Positions 50,399 to 58,909 of a stretch of 64,000 bases of DNA are shown here, piece by piece (the first letter of the stretch is position 1; each line of letters begins with the position of its first letter). The DNA comes from Nitrobacter sp051912485 (GTDB lineage: Bacteria; Pseudomonadota; Alphaproteobacteria; Rhizobiales; Xanthobacteraceae). A model generated the notes under the pieces. It was given only the letters and a program-made list of their open reading frames with translations. It ran no database searches and was not told the origin of the DNA. Location of the stretch: positions 1,674,001 through 1,738,000 of the forward strand of contig NZ_CP196822.1 of the NCBI RefSeq assembly GCF_051912485.1, given 5' to 3'. The position numbers were made by a program, and so were the translations under genes.

Positions 50399-50445
50399 AC
50401 TTTTAATCATGGGGTCGTGGGTTCGAGTCCCACCGCGCTCACCAT
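50399..50445 (+). repeat. attR of island 2
   Basis: A 45/47 copy of the tRNA-Lys stretch 36438-36484, without acceptor 5' strand or D arm, so it is not a gene. Its T stem reads GTGGG/CCCAC. Confidence 0.9.
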
Positions 50446-50624
50446 GAAATCACTGGTATCATTTATATTTTAATCGTTCGCGATTCTGTCCGACCAAGGT
50501 TTGTTGACAATCTGGAGCAGTTTGTTGACAAACCCCCGTTCCGGGTACGTTCGGAGCGGCAATCACTTACGTAGAAACCGCCTGCCGCAGAATGACGTCC
50601 GCCCTTTGCGGAACCGCGCCACCA

Positions 50625-50981
50625 TTACCCTTTTGCTTCAAGAATTCTGATAACGCCTGCTCTCGCGCGAGCGGCCCTCTCCTCGGCGCGGACAATCTCC
50701 TGTCGGTAGGCCCCTAAGACCGCCTGCTCCACATCAACCGTTAACGCGCGAATGCCGGTGAAAACCTGCTGCAGGTGGCCCTGAGAGTATCCAGCAGCGC
50801 GCGCCAACGGGCTCTGCCAACGCTCTCCGAACAGGGTGACCGCCGGGGCGAAAAGACGCTGCCGTTCCGTCTGCTGAGCTCCGACCTTCACCTCGCTAAA
50901 ACTGAGGTCGGAGGAAACCAACTCTTCATTCCCTTGAGAAGAAATGTGCTCAGCTTCCGCAACCAATTTCGCACCGCTCAT
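50625..50981 (-). CDS. Hypothetical helical protein, possibly DNA-binding
   Basis: A 118-residue protein (MSGAKLVAEAEHISSQGNEE...) whose C-terminal half, WQSPLARAAGYSQGHLQQVF then TGIRALTVDVEQAVLGAYRQ, resembles a helix-turn-helix unit as in phage-type repressors. It lies right of attR in the mobilisable region, near two TTTGTTGACAA copies (about 50501 and 50521). Function not established. Confidence 0.5.
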   Translation of the reverse strand: MSGAKLVAEAEHISSQGNEELVSSDLSFSEVKVGAQQTERQRLFAPAVTLFGERWQSPLARAAGYSQGHLQQVFTGIRALTVDVEQAVLGAYRQEIVRAEERAARARAGVIRILEAKG

Positions 50982-51471
50982 GAAGTCACCCGTCCGCAAG
51001 TTACTACCTACCTGTGACTTAGAGGGCGCCCGGCGATCGATCAACGTCAGAACGCCCGGCGTTGTCTCGCGGCACTTGTGGAAAGCAAGGACAGAGCCAG
51101 TCAAAGTCCAAAAACTGACCGTAGGCTCAGAGTAGCCGCGGTCCTTGTTCGTGCGAATGGTCCATCGGCTGCGCAGGCGTCGACTATCCCAGGAACAGGT
51201 TGTCCATAGCCCCACGGAGATCGATATCGATGGCACCCGTCATTGCCGGTGGCGATGCCTATTCATAGATTCGTAAGATTCGTTGAGCATCGTAAACCAT
51301 TGAAAAAACTACATACTCTCGAATATCATTTTCGACTTTCCCTCAAAAATCGCTGACTTTCCCTCAAACGACGCCTCGACGCAGGGCTTGCGATTCAATT
51401 GGAATAGAAACTATTCGTGGACTGACAGATGAGAATTGGCAGAATCGGCACGCCCGTCCTCCGCAGACGCC
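50982..51471. other. Non-coding region without recognisable content
   Basis: No gene is supported in these 490 bases. A short stretch at about 51335-51370 contains a near-duplicate (GACTTTCCCTCAAA), but no larger structure is visible before the repeat at 51472. Confidence 0.4.
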
Positions 51472-51589
51472 TTAGAGTCTATTCGGCGCGGAGACGATCG
51501 CACTCAGCGTGAGAAGATGAGTCCGCATACGGGCGCATTAGATTCTAACCGGATCGAAGACGGTCGGATTAGATCCTAATCGGTGCGGA
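51472..51589. repeat. Left partial unit of the 205-bp palindromic repeat
   Basis: These 118 bases match 54967-55084 without gaps and with few substitutions. They contain the palindromic segment TCTAACC...GGTCGGATTAGA. The IS3-family relic starts immediately after, so the array was split by its insertion. Confidence 0.85.
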
Positions 51590-51653
51590 TGACGTTGCCC
51601 CCTTGGCTTAATCCAGTTTGAAGTAGGCTCTGGCCCCACGACAAGGACCAGAG

Positions 51654-51911
51654 ATGAAGCGCAGCAGGTTCACCGAAGACCAGATCATCGGGATATTGAA
51701 GGAGCAGGAGGCCGGGGTTCCGGTCGCCGATCTGTGCCGCAAGCATGGCGTGAGCAACGCCAGCATCTACAAGTGGAAGGCCAGGTACGACGTCAGCGAG
51801 GCGAAACGACTGAAGGCACTCGAGGACGAGAACGCCCGGCTCAAGAAGCTTCTGGCCGATGCGATGCTGGACAACTCGGCGTTGAAGGACCTCCTGGGAA
51901 AAAAATGGTAA
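51654..51911 (+). CDS. IS3-family transposase OrfA
   Basis: An 85-residue OrfA with helix-turn-helix (FTEDQIIGILKEQEAGVPVA, CRKHGVSNASIYKWKARY) and leucine zipper (RLKALEDENARLKKLLADAM). The A7 run at about 51899-51905 is the usual slippery site for the -1 shift into orfB. OrfB is destroyed in this copy. Confidence 0.92.
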   Translation: MKRSRFTEDQIIGILKEQEAGVPVADLCRKHGVSNASIYKWKARYDVSEAKRLKALEDENARLKKLLADAMLDNSALKDLLGKKW

Positions 51912-52106
51912 CGCCCGCTGCCGAGCGGGATGCTGTCGCCCATCTCCAGACTGCCTATGGGATGAGCGAGCGGCGGGCGTGCCAGGTGCTGGGGTGCTGT
52001 CGGATGACGATGCGCTACAGGCCATCAGTAAGCGCTCAGTTGATCCCCTTGTATCGGGTTAGCATCGAACATGCGAAGAATCCTCCGGTTGTGACGGAGG
52101 TTTTGG

Positions 52107-52529
52107 ATGGTGTTAGACGGCAAAAAGGACGTCCATTTGGACGGCTCATCGACTGGAATAGTCAGCCGGCTTGAAGTGCTTGAGGGACCGACGGGGCGGC
52201 GCGTACGTTCGGAATCTGAGCGTGCTCGGATCGTTGCCGAGAGTTTATTGCCTGGCGCTCAGGTAGCGGAGGTGGCGCGCAAGCATGGTGCGACGCGCTG
52301 GCAGATTTACGACTGGCGCCGACGCTTTCGACAGAGAGGCGGCTTGCCGTCGTGCGACTCTCCGACGACAAGCTTCGCACCGCTGGTTGTGGAAGAGCCG
52401 TTAGACGAGCGTCACGTTCCGATGGTCAAGATTGAGATTGCGATCGGTGACATCGTCGTGCGGACGGACGCGGCGATCGGCGAGAAGCAACTATCACAGG
52501 TGATCCGCGCGGTGCGGACGTCACGATGA
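52107..52529 (+). CDS. tnpA: IS66 accessory protein TnpA
   Basis: A 140-residue protein with the helix-turn-helix RIVAESLLPGAQVAEVARKH then RWQIYDWRRRFRQRG typical of IS66 OrfA, and the conserved C-terminal IEIAIGDIVVRTDAAIGE. It overlaps tnpB by four bases. The protein is needed for transposition together with TnpB and TnpC. Confidence 0.92.
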   Translation: MVLDGKKDVHLDGSSTGIVSRLEVLEGPTGRRVRSESERARIVAESLLPGAQVAEVARKHGATRWQIYDWRRRFRQRGGLPSCDSPTTSFAPLVVEEPLDERHVPMVKIEIAIGDIVVRTDAAIGEKQLSQVIRAVRTSR

Positions 52530-52879
52530 TCGCTGCTGGCGCGGAGTTGAAGATTTACATCGCGACGCGGCCTGTCGACTTCCGCTGTGGTCACGATGGG
52601 CTTGCGGCGAAGGTGCAGGAGATGCTTGGTCTCGACCCGTTCTGCGGCGCGGCGTTCGTGTTCCGATCGAGGCGAGCGGATCGGATCAAGATTTTGGTCT
52701 GGGATCGCACGGGCCTGGTGTTGGTGCACAAGCGGCTCGAAGGCTGCAAGTTCGTGTGGCCGACGATTGCGGATGGCGTGATGCGGGTATCGCCGGCGAT
52801 GTTTGCGGCCTTGTTTGAAGGTTTGGACTGGAGGCTGGTCCGTCCGGAGGAAGCACGGCGTCCGCAAGCGGCGGGATAA
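52526..52879 (+). CDS. tnpB: IS66 accessory protein TnpB
   Basis: A 117-residue IS66 Orf2 protein: KIYIATRPVDFRCGHDGLAA, then FCGAAFVFRSRRADRIKILV and KFVWP, all family hallmarks. Start overlaps tnpA (ATGA); tnpC follows after 69 bases. Confidence 0.95.
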   Translation: MIAAGAELKIYIATRPVDFRCGHDGLAAKVQEMLGLDPFCGAAFVFRSRRADRIKILVWDRTGLVLVHKRLEGCKFVWPTIADGVMRVSPAMFAALFEGLDWRLVRPEEARRPQAAG

Positions 52880-52948
52880 CTGCGGCAGAGTGACTCGGGA
52901 CGCTCTTTGCGCATGGCGAGAACGGCGGCGATGTGCTGGAAATAGCGC

Positions 52949-54550
52949 ATGAACACCGCGGCGCTGCGCGACGAGAACGAACGCCTGAAGGCGCTTTTGG
53001 CGCAAACGCAAGCGACGTTGGGCGAGCATCAGGCGGCGCTGGCAACGTCGGAAGAGGCGCGGCGCCGGCTGGAGGTTATCCTCGGAGAACTTCGCCGCGA
53101 GAAGTTCGGCGCGAAGTCCGAGAAGCTGCGGCCTGATCAATATCATTTGCCGCTCGAAGACGTCGAGATCGCGCAAGGCGTCCTGGACGCGGCGCAGGAG
53201 AACGCGGCAGCGATTATCCAGGGCCGATCGCGCGGCGCATCAGATCAAGCCCGTCATCGCAATCGGGGCTGCCTGCCTGCGCATTTGCCGCGGGTGGAGC
53301 GGATCATCGAGCCTGCGAGCACGCTGTGTCCCTGCGGCTGCGGCGCGATGACGAAGATCGGCGAAGACGTCAGCGAGCGTCTCGACGTGATCCCGGCGCA
53401 ATGGCGCGTGCTGGTCACGCGTCGTCCAAAATATGCTTGCCGCCGCTGCTCGGGCGCGGTCGTTCAGGCGCACGCGCCGGAGCATGTCGTGCCTGGCGGA
53501 CTGCCGACCGAAGCGGCCATTGCGCAAGTGATCGTCGCCAAGTTCGGCGATCATACGCCGTTTTACCGGCAGGCCGGGATCTACGCGCGACAAGGGATCC
53601 GGCTCGACCGGGCGACGCTGGGGAACTGGTCCGGCCGCGCCTGCTTCCATCTCCAGGCTGTTGGGGATCGGATGCGCCGCCAACTGGCGGCGGCGGATCG
53701 CCTGTTCATGGACGAGACCACGGCGCCGGTGCTTGCTCCCGGGCGCGGCCAGACGAAGAAAGGCTTCTTCTGGGCTATTGTCTCCGACGACCGCGGCCAC
53801 AGCGGCCCAAGTCCGCCGATCGTGCTGTTCCGATATGCGTCCGGACGCAGCGGCGCTTTCGCCAGGCAGTTTCTGGACGGCTTTAACGGGCGCTTCCTGC
53901 AATGCGACGCATACGAGGGCTATGATCGGCTGACCGGCGTTGCGCGACCGCAAGGCCCCTGGACGCTCGTGCATTGCTGGAGTCATCTGCGTCGGCGCTT
54001 CGTCAAGCTGGCGCGCAACAGCAGATCGCCGATCGCCGAAGACGCGGTCCGGCAGATTGCGCTTCTCTATGCCATCGAAGCCACGGTGCGCGGCTCATCG
54101 CCGGACATCCGACTGGCCGCGCGCAAGGAGCATTCGCGGCCTGTCGTTGCTGCTTTGAAGCCGTGGTTCGAGAAACAGCTGTCGATGATCTCCAGCAGCT
54201 CGACACTCGCCCAGGACATCCGCTACGCGCTCAATCATTGGCCGGGGCTGACCCGCTTCCTCGAAGACGGACGTCTCGAGCTCGACACCAATCCGGTCGA
54301 AAACGCCATCCGGCCGGTGTGCCTGACCAGAAAAAATGCGCTATTTGCTGGTCATGAAGTTGGAGCCGAGAATTGGGCTTTGCTGGCGTCGATCGTAGCC
54401 ACCTGCAAGCTCAACGACGTCAACCCCGTCGCCTACATCGCCGAAACACTCGAGGCAATCATCGCCGGCCATCCTCAAAGCAAAATCGAAGACCTCATGC
54501 CCTGGAGATTCCGCAAAACGTCAAGCCCACATCAATGGGGCAGCGGTTGA
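52949..54550 (+). CDS. tnpC: IS66 transposase TnpC
   Basis: The 533-residue transposase has an N-terminal leucine zipper, the REKFGAKSEKLRPDQ stretch, a zinc-finger part (CPCGCGAMTKIGEDV and CRRC), and the DDE domain with MDETTAPVL, CDAYEGYDRL and ELDTNPVENAIRPVCLTRKN. Full length and undamaged. Confidence 0.96.
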   Translation: MNTAALRDENERLKALLAQTQATLGEHQAALATSEEARRRLEVILGELRREKFGAKSEKLRPDQYHLPLEDVEIAQGVLDAAQENAAAIIQGRSRGASDQARHRNRGCLPAHLPRVERIIEPASTLCPCGCGAMTKIGEDVSERLDVIPAQWRVLVTRRPKYACRRCSGAVVQAHAPEHVVPGGLPTEAAIAQVIVAKFGDHTPFYRQAGIYARQGIRLDRATLGNWSGRACFHLQAVGDRMRRQLAAADRLFMDETTAPVLAPGRGQTKKGFFWAIVSDDRGHSGPSPPIVLFRYASGRSGAFARQFLDGFNGRFLQCDAYEGYDRLTGVARPQGPWTLVHCWSHLRRRFVKLARNSRSPIAEDAVRQIALLYAIEATVRGSSPDIRLAARKEHSRPVVAALKPWFEKQLSMISSSSTLAQDIRYALNHWPGLTRFLEDGRLELDTNPVENAIRPVCLTRKNALFAGHEVGAENWALLASIVATCKLNDVNPVAYIAETLEAIIAGHPQSKIEDLMPWRFRKTSSPHQWGSG

Positions 54551-54875
54551 GCGCTTACGGCCATCAGGGTCGATGATGACTTGCTGCGCGAGCGGATGAA
54601 GGCCATTGCGCATGAGAGCGGCGACGGTTCCCCTCGCTCCCGCACGTGCGGGCGACCGTGGCGTCGTGGCAGGCCGACTACAACCTCAACCGACCTCACG
54701 CGCGGCTCGGCTGGCTGACACCTGCCGAATACGCCGACACCTTCAACCCGCGACGGGATCTGCGCTGCGCTCAATGGCCAGCTCCGCGCCAGCCCCCGTC
54801 GCTCACCCCGCCCAGATCGGCAAAACCAACCGTCCGAGTCTACGTCACGCTGGATAGAAGTTGGGGGCAACGTCA

Positions 54876-55115
54876 CGGAGACTGTCGACCCAGCGCAAGC
54901 CGACAACCGGCAAGATGAGTCCGTATCCGCGCCGAATGGACTCTAATCGGATCGGATACGGTCGGATTAGAGTCCATTCGGCGCGGAGACGGTCGCACTC
55001 AGCGTGAGAAGATGAGTCCGCATACGGGCGCATTAGATTCTAACCGGATCGAAGACGGTCGGATTAGACTCTATTCGGTGCGGAGACTGTCGACCCAGCG
55101 CAAGCCGACAACCGG
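54876..55115. repeat. 205-bp tandem palindromic repeat beside the relaxase gene
   Basis: 35 bases at 54876-54910 recur exactly at 55081-55115, giving a 205-base period; the partial unit at 51472-51589 is a further copy. Inside, 54927-54948 and 54965-54986 form a perfect 22-bp inverted repeat with a 16-base loop, and a second palindrome (TCTAACC...GATTAGA) lies at about 55034-55067. The array ends three bases before the relaxase stop. Confidence 0.8.
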
Positions 55116-55117
55116 TA

Positions 55118-58015
55118 CTAACGCCCGTACTCATACGGACGAGAGTGCCGCATGCCCCGGAATTCTGGCGATGCTCGTAACGGCACCCATGATCGCAGCT
55201 TTGCTAAGATTGCCTTGATCTCTTTAGGCATGCTGCTGTCCGACATGAAGGTCACCGCCAGTTGGCGCAGTTGAGCAGTGAACGCCCTGCCCCGGGATCC
55301 AAAATGCTGAGCCGCAAGTTCAACCCGGCGTGCGCCCTCCACAACAGCACCAATATTCAATCTGCCTCGCGCCTGCGGAAGCTCGATTGAGCCAGTTTCT
55401 ATGAATTTCATTCGGTCCGCGACATGATCGACGACATTTGCCTTTTCATGGTATCGGCCGGCCTCGCCAAACAGGCGGTCCAACAAGGCTGATCGGGGCG
55501 GCCCCATCCTTGGGTCTTCTTGATGGGCACGGCAGCAGGCGTCTAGTCGCTCGCTCTCCACCACAATCCTCGCATCGTGAACGTGGCGTGTAAGCCCGAC
55601 ATAGATTCCGCGAGCGTCGGCGGCACTTCCCAGATGCAGAACCGTAGCAAGCGCGGTGCGTCCTTGGACGGAATAAGCCGAACCCGCGATCGAATGAACG
55701 ACCTTCGGCACGCCGGCATGCCGCTGCCGCCCTTGCTGAACAAAACGAAACCACTCATCTTCGATCACACGCCGATCTTCAAGACGGATTGCGAGACGAA
55801 CTGATCCGTCGCTTTGACGAGTGATTCTTTCGACATTTCCCCGGGTACCATTCCTTATTTGGTATTGATGCAGCGTCTCGCCGAAACGGATGCGGTCTCC
55901 TATTGCCAGCGGCAATAGACCTAAGGCGCCATCGCGATCGACGGCGATCAGGTTGAGGTCCTTGCCCTGGATGAGCCCTTCCTCACGCAGAACCCCGCGA
56001 GCCGCGAGATTGAGCTCGGCAGCATCACGGTTCCGGCGTGTAACCAGGATGACGTCATCCCCATGGGACCGTCGGAGATCCTGCCAAGCCTGGATAGCGC
56101 GCGCCTGCGCTGCTTCGCGACCCGCAACCAGGTCAATGCGACCATGCTCGGCGTAGACCCGCAGGCCGGCCTCCGAATCGCCTTGGGCCATAGTGATCGA
56201 GGCGGCCCGTTGCCAGTCCACAATCTGGCGTCGAACGCCCTTCAACGTCGACTTGCGTTCGATAATTTCAGAAACCGCCTTGAGTGAATTCCCGCCGGCC
56301 ACCGCGGCCAGTTGGCGGCGATCGCCGGATAGCAGAATCTTTGGAGAGCGACCGGGCTCCCCCGCCGCGTTCCTTAGTGTCGCCGCTTCAAAAATCGCGG
56401 CCAAATCGCGAACTCCAACCATCCCGGCCTCGTCAACGATGACTAGCGTGTCTGGGCCCGGAGCCTGCCGCAGACCCGACGCAAGTTCGTGACGAAAGCG
56501 CGCAATCGCCATCGCTTCGATACCGGCCGAGCTGCGCAATTCGTCAGCGGCAACCCAAGATGGCGCCAGTCCCAGGATTTTCAGACCCCCCGAACGCCTT
56601 GCAGCGTCCACCAAACCAGCGATCAGGGTGGTCTTACCGGTCCCCGCCCCCGACTCTAGGACGGTCGTCGGATCCGACGATGTCGCGTGGCGGAGAGCCT
56701 GACGCTGTTCTTCAGACAAAAACGGAATCGCTTGCAGCGCAAGCTCGACGGCATCAGGCCGGAACAGAAGTCTGGGCACGCGTTCTTTTGCTAGGCGAAG
56801 CAGCTTGGCTTCCTCGGCGGCAATGGCAGTCGTCGTCCAATGCTGCGCGGCTTCGTGGTCATCCAGTCGAACGAGTCTTCCCGACTCCTCAAGATTCGAG
56901 ACCTCCGCATAGACCGCCTTTATCCCCTTCCCTTGTAACGCGGACTCGACGAATGATCGATGCAGAAGGGCTTTTCGAGTGAGTACATTTTCAGTGCGAA
57001 AAACGCCTGAGGCTGCCAACGCAACAGGGGTATCTCCCGTGATCTCCGGCGGATCAAAGTCGTAGTCAATCTCGGGCACTCGTCTCGGATTTCGAGCCAA
57101 GCCCGCTTCCAGAGCGACTGTCCATGGGTCGATTTCGAATACTCCGAATTCTTGTCTCCAGCGCCTCTCCAGATCGTCGCCCGTTGGCACGCTCTCCTTA
57201 TCGCGGCGCGTCGCCAATGCCGCGACTTCCTTTTGAGCGGCGGACGCATCGGCTCCAACACGCGCTTTGATTTGCTGGGAGCGTTTTGAGAAAACCTCAA
57301 TCATCACCTCTGGGATGCCTACGATTTCGAACTGATCACGGCCGGCTTCCCTCAGAGCAAATCCCAAATCATTCAACTTTTTCGATAGCGCGGCCCTGAA
57401 CGCCAATCCTAGGACTACCTGCCACTCATAGGCGCGTCTCGGCTCAACGGTCAGATATTTATTTCCGTTTGCGGAACGGGCGACGTTGAAAAGAACGCAA
57501 TGTGTGTGGCAGGCGGGATCCCCCTCTCGAGAAGTGAAGTGTGGGAATTTCGCGACAACGATATCCGCCGGCACCTCCTGCAAATGTCCTCCCGCCCCCA
57601 ACCGCACCCGAATGAGGCCTTCATATGCTGCGAATTCTAATGCCTGATCGACTGCATCTTGCTGGATACGTTCCAATACCGAACGTTGTTCGGCACTGCC
57701 GGCGGCCCAGAGAATTCCAAAGCTCTTTGGTGTTGAAAACGTGATGTCCCACCCCGCGCGATGCCGCTCGCCGGCGCCGCGTACCAATCTTTTGCCAGTT
57801 CGCGGATCGAATCCCCCGCAAAGATCCCGGAACGTTTCTTTGTTAATCGGCGCGCCGCTGCGGACAAGGCTGGAGCCGCTCGACCACCACGTCCCATTGC
57901 CGTCACGGGTATAGTAATTGTCACGGGATTTCGGGCGTGCCTCCCGGTTGGGATCCTCGGTATAGTACGCGCCGGCAGCGCGGCCGCAACCGAGGGCATG
58001 AAGGGTCGCCGTCAC
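55118..58015 (-). CDS. MobF-family conjugative relaxase/helicase
   Basis: A 965-residue TrwC/TraI-type relaxase: N-terminal tyrosines (YYTEDPN, NYYTRDG), the metal-binding histidines in ACHTHCVLFNV (about 169-173), then a RecD-like helicase with VLESGAGTGKTTLIAG (about 454) and LVIVDEAGMVG. It would nick oriT and unwind the strand for transfer. No type IV secretion genes are in the window, so this is a mobilisable or decayed element. An RHH partner gene overlaps its start. Confidence 0.9.
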   Translation of the reverse strand: MTATLHALGCGRAAGAYYTEDPNREARPKSRDNYYTRDGNGTWWSSGSSLVRSGAPINKETFRDLCGGFDPRTGKRLVRGAGERHRAGWDITFSTPKSFGILWAAGSAEQRSVLERIQQDAVDQALEFAAYEGLIRVRLGAGGHLQEVPADIVVAKFPHFTSREGDPACHTHCVLFNVARSANGNKYLTVEPRRAYEWQVVLGLAFRAALSKKLNDLGFALREAGRDQFEIVGIPEVMIEVFSKRSQQIKARVGADASAAQKEVAALATRRDKESVPTGDDLERRWRQEFGVFEIDPWTVALEAGLARNPRRVPEIDYDFDPPEITGDTPVALAASGVFRTENVLTRKALLHRSFVESALQGKGIKAVYAEVSNLEESGRLVRLDDHEAAQHWTTTAIAAEEAKLLRLAKERVPRLLFRPDAVELALQAIPFLSEEQRQALRHATSSDPTTVLESGAGTGKTTLIAGLVDAARRSGGLKILGLAPSWVAADELRSSAGIEAMAIARFRHELASGLRQAPGPDTLVIVDEAGMVGVRDLAAIFEAATLRNAAGEPGRSPKILLSGDRRQLAAVAGGNSLKAVSEIIERKSTLKGVRRQIVDWQRAASITMAQGDSEAGLRVYAEHGRIDLVAGREAAQARAIQAWQDLRRSHGDDVILVTRRNRDAAELNLAARGVLREEGLIQGKDLNLIAVDRDGALGLLPLAIGDRIRFGETLHQYQIRNGTRGNVERITRQSDGSVRLAIRLEDRRVIEDEWFRFVQQGRQRHAGVPKVVHSIAGSAYSVQGRTALATVLHLGSAADARGIYVGLTRHVHDARIVVESERLDACCRAHQEDPRMGPPRSALLDRLFGEAGRYHEKANVVDHVADRMKFIETGSIELPQARGRLNIGAVVEGARRVELAAQHFGSRGRAFTAQLRQLAVTFMSDSSMPKEIKAILAKLRSWVPLRASPEFRGMRHSRPYEYGR

Positions 58016-58296
58016 TCGGCGTCCGCGGAGCGGTACCGGCAGATATTTTCCCGCGGCTCGCTTGAGCCGGCGCTCAGGCGCCCGACCAGCCGTGCAAGCT
58101 CCCGCAATGCCTCATCGACGTCATTTTGCCGCTGGATCAGCACGCGATGACGCAGCGCCGTCTCGAAGCTTTGGCTGACGCATTCGCCGATAGCTTCTTC
58201 GACCGTTATCTTGTTTGCTCCAGCCGCCTTCGCCACCGCGTTGGCGAGCTCAGCCGTGAGCTCTATCGTAAACCGCGTCGTCTTTGCGTTGCTCAT
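58012..58296 (-). CDS. Ribbon-helix-helix relaxosome accessory protein
   Basis: A 94-residue protein beginning TTRFTIELTAELANAVAKAA, a ribbon-helix-helix pattern, with a helical, charged end. It overlaps the relaxase start by four bases. Small RHH proteins next to MobF relaxases bind oriT and help nicking; that role is inferred here from position. Confidence 0.7.
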   Translation of the reverse strand: MSNAKTTRFTIELTAELANAVAKAAGANKITVEEAIGECVSQSFETALRHRVLIQRQNDVDEALRELARLVGRLSAGSSEPRENICRYRSADAE

Positions 58297-58909
58297 TCCG
58301 AATGCTCACTTGCACTGCGCCTGCCAACAGGTGGCCTCGAACTCATCGATCAGCAATGGCCCGCTTTCGATTTTTGGGGGCATCGCCACGATCTGCATCT
58401 TTAGTGAGTGGGGTGTGACAAGAATTATCTTTGGCCTTCTGTTGGCCCGCAATCAGGTCTTATTGGTACTGGTTGGTCTTGTTGGCTTTGTTGGTGAAGA
58501 GGATTCACACACTTGACTGAGGAGGTGCGTGCTGCAGAGAGCATCCTCCGGGCTTAAGCTGCAAAATTCTGAGGGGGAAAGCTCGGCAAATCTTGTCTGA
58601 CAGCGCTGAAGCCTCATACAGAGAGATTTTTTGGGAAACCCGCGAATGGTACTGCGCCAATACGATTGGTGCTGGTTGCCGCCTTGGACGGCTCTGGCAC
58701 GGTGTGCGTTGTGGCCGATCACACACACGGACGGCTACCCACGGGCACGCGAATTCAGTCGGGTAACGTCGGCCTTAGCACAGAAGCGTCTGATCGAGAC
58801 CGTCGGTGATGGAGTCCGTTCTACCCCCAACTCCGGACATGTCGCTGCGCCGCAATAACTGACGCTATGGGCCATTTCCGGACTCATGAGTTGCGGCGTC
58901 GGCTTGAGA
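58297..58909. other. Non-coding region, possible oriT
   Basis: No gene is supported in these 613 bases between the relaxase operon and the metal-resistance genes. At 58463-58495 four TTGG(T/C) units recur at 9-10-base steps. A small inverted repeat (GCGCCAA / TTGGTGC) lies at about 58655-58673. The place upstream of the relaxase operon is where an oriT would be expected. Confidence 0.4.

Larger units (their letters stand above)
36438..50445. mobile_element. Island 2: satellite-like element with split terminase, no capsid
   Basis: A 14-kb element in tRNA-Lys. The right part (42881-50225, minus strand) holds integrase, AlpA-like regulator, cold-shock protein, unknown genes, a frameshifted regulator and a prim-pol/VirE helicase; nested inverted repeats lie behind the helicase. 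The middle holds a putative small terminase and a large terminase split in two genes. The left part carries a toxin-antitoxin pair and small unknown genes. No capsid, portal, tail or lysis gene is seen. An att-like sequence at 42421-42449 suggests the island may be two elements in tandem. Confidence 0.8.
52028..54558 (+). mobile_element. IS66-family insertion sequence
   Basis: A 2,531-bp element with ends GTAAGCGCTCAGTTG and, inverted at the right, GTAAGCGCTCAACCG. The 8 bases GGCCATCA are duplicated on both sides (52020-52027 and 54559-54566), the IS66-family length. tnpA, tnpB and tnpC are all intact, so it may still be active. Confidence 0.95.
51906..54857 (+). pseudogene. IS3-family OrfB remnant, split by IS66
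   Basis: The N-terminal piece (to 52027) reads TPAAERDAVAHLQTAYGMSE and RRACQVLGCCRMTMRYRP. After IS66 the other flank gives DDDLLRERMKAIAHE and then jumps to VASWQADYNLNRPHARLGWL and TPAEYADTFNPRRDL, the normal C-terminus, with frame changes. The DDE centre is missing. Confidence 0.85.
51590..54875 (+). mobile_element. IS3-family relic interrupted by IS66
   Basis: Ends TGACGTTGCCCCC (51590) and GGGGGCAACGTCA (to 54875) are exact inverse complements. The flanks CGGA (51586-51589) and CGGA (54876-54879) look like a 4-base target duplication. Without the IS66 insertion only about 750 bases remain, against about 1.2 kb for an intact IS3 element, so the centre of orfB is lost and it cannot move by its own transposase. 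Confidence 0.85.

Noticed and set aside
50399..50445. A second tRNA-Lys gene
   Set aside because: Only the stretch from anticodon loop to 3' end is present; acceptor 5' strand and D arm are missing, so it is an attachment site.
54876..55115. CRISPR array
   Set aside because: The period is 205 bases with whole-unit similarity, not short repeats with unique spacers. No other CRISPR-like array and no cas gene was seen in the window.
58631..58858. Possible 75-codon gene in the spacer right of the relaxase operon
   Set aside because: No ribosome site, no recognisable motif and unusual composition; not enough support.
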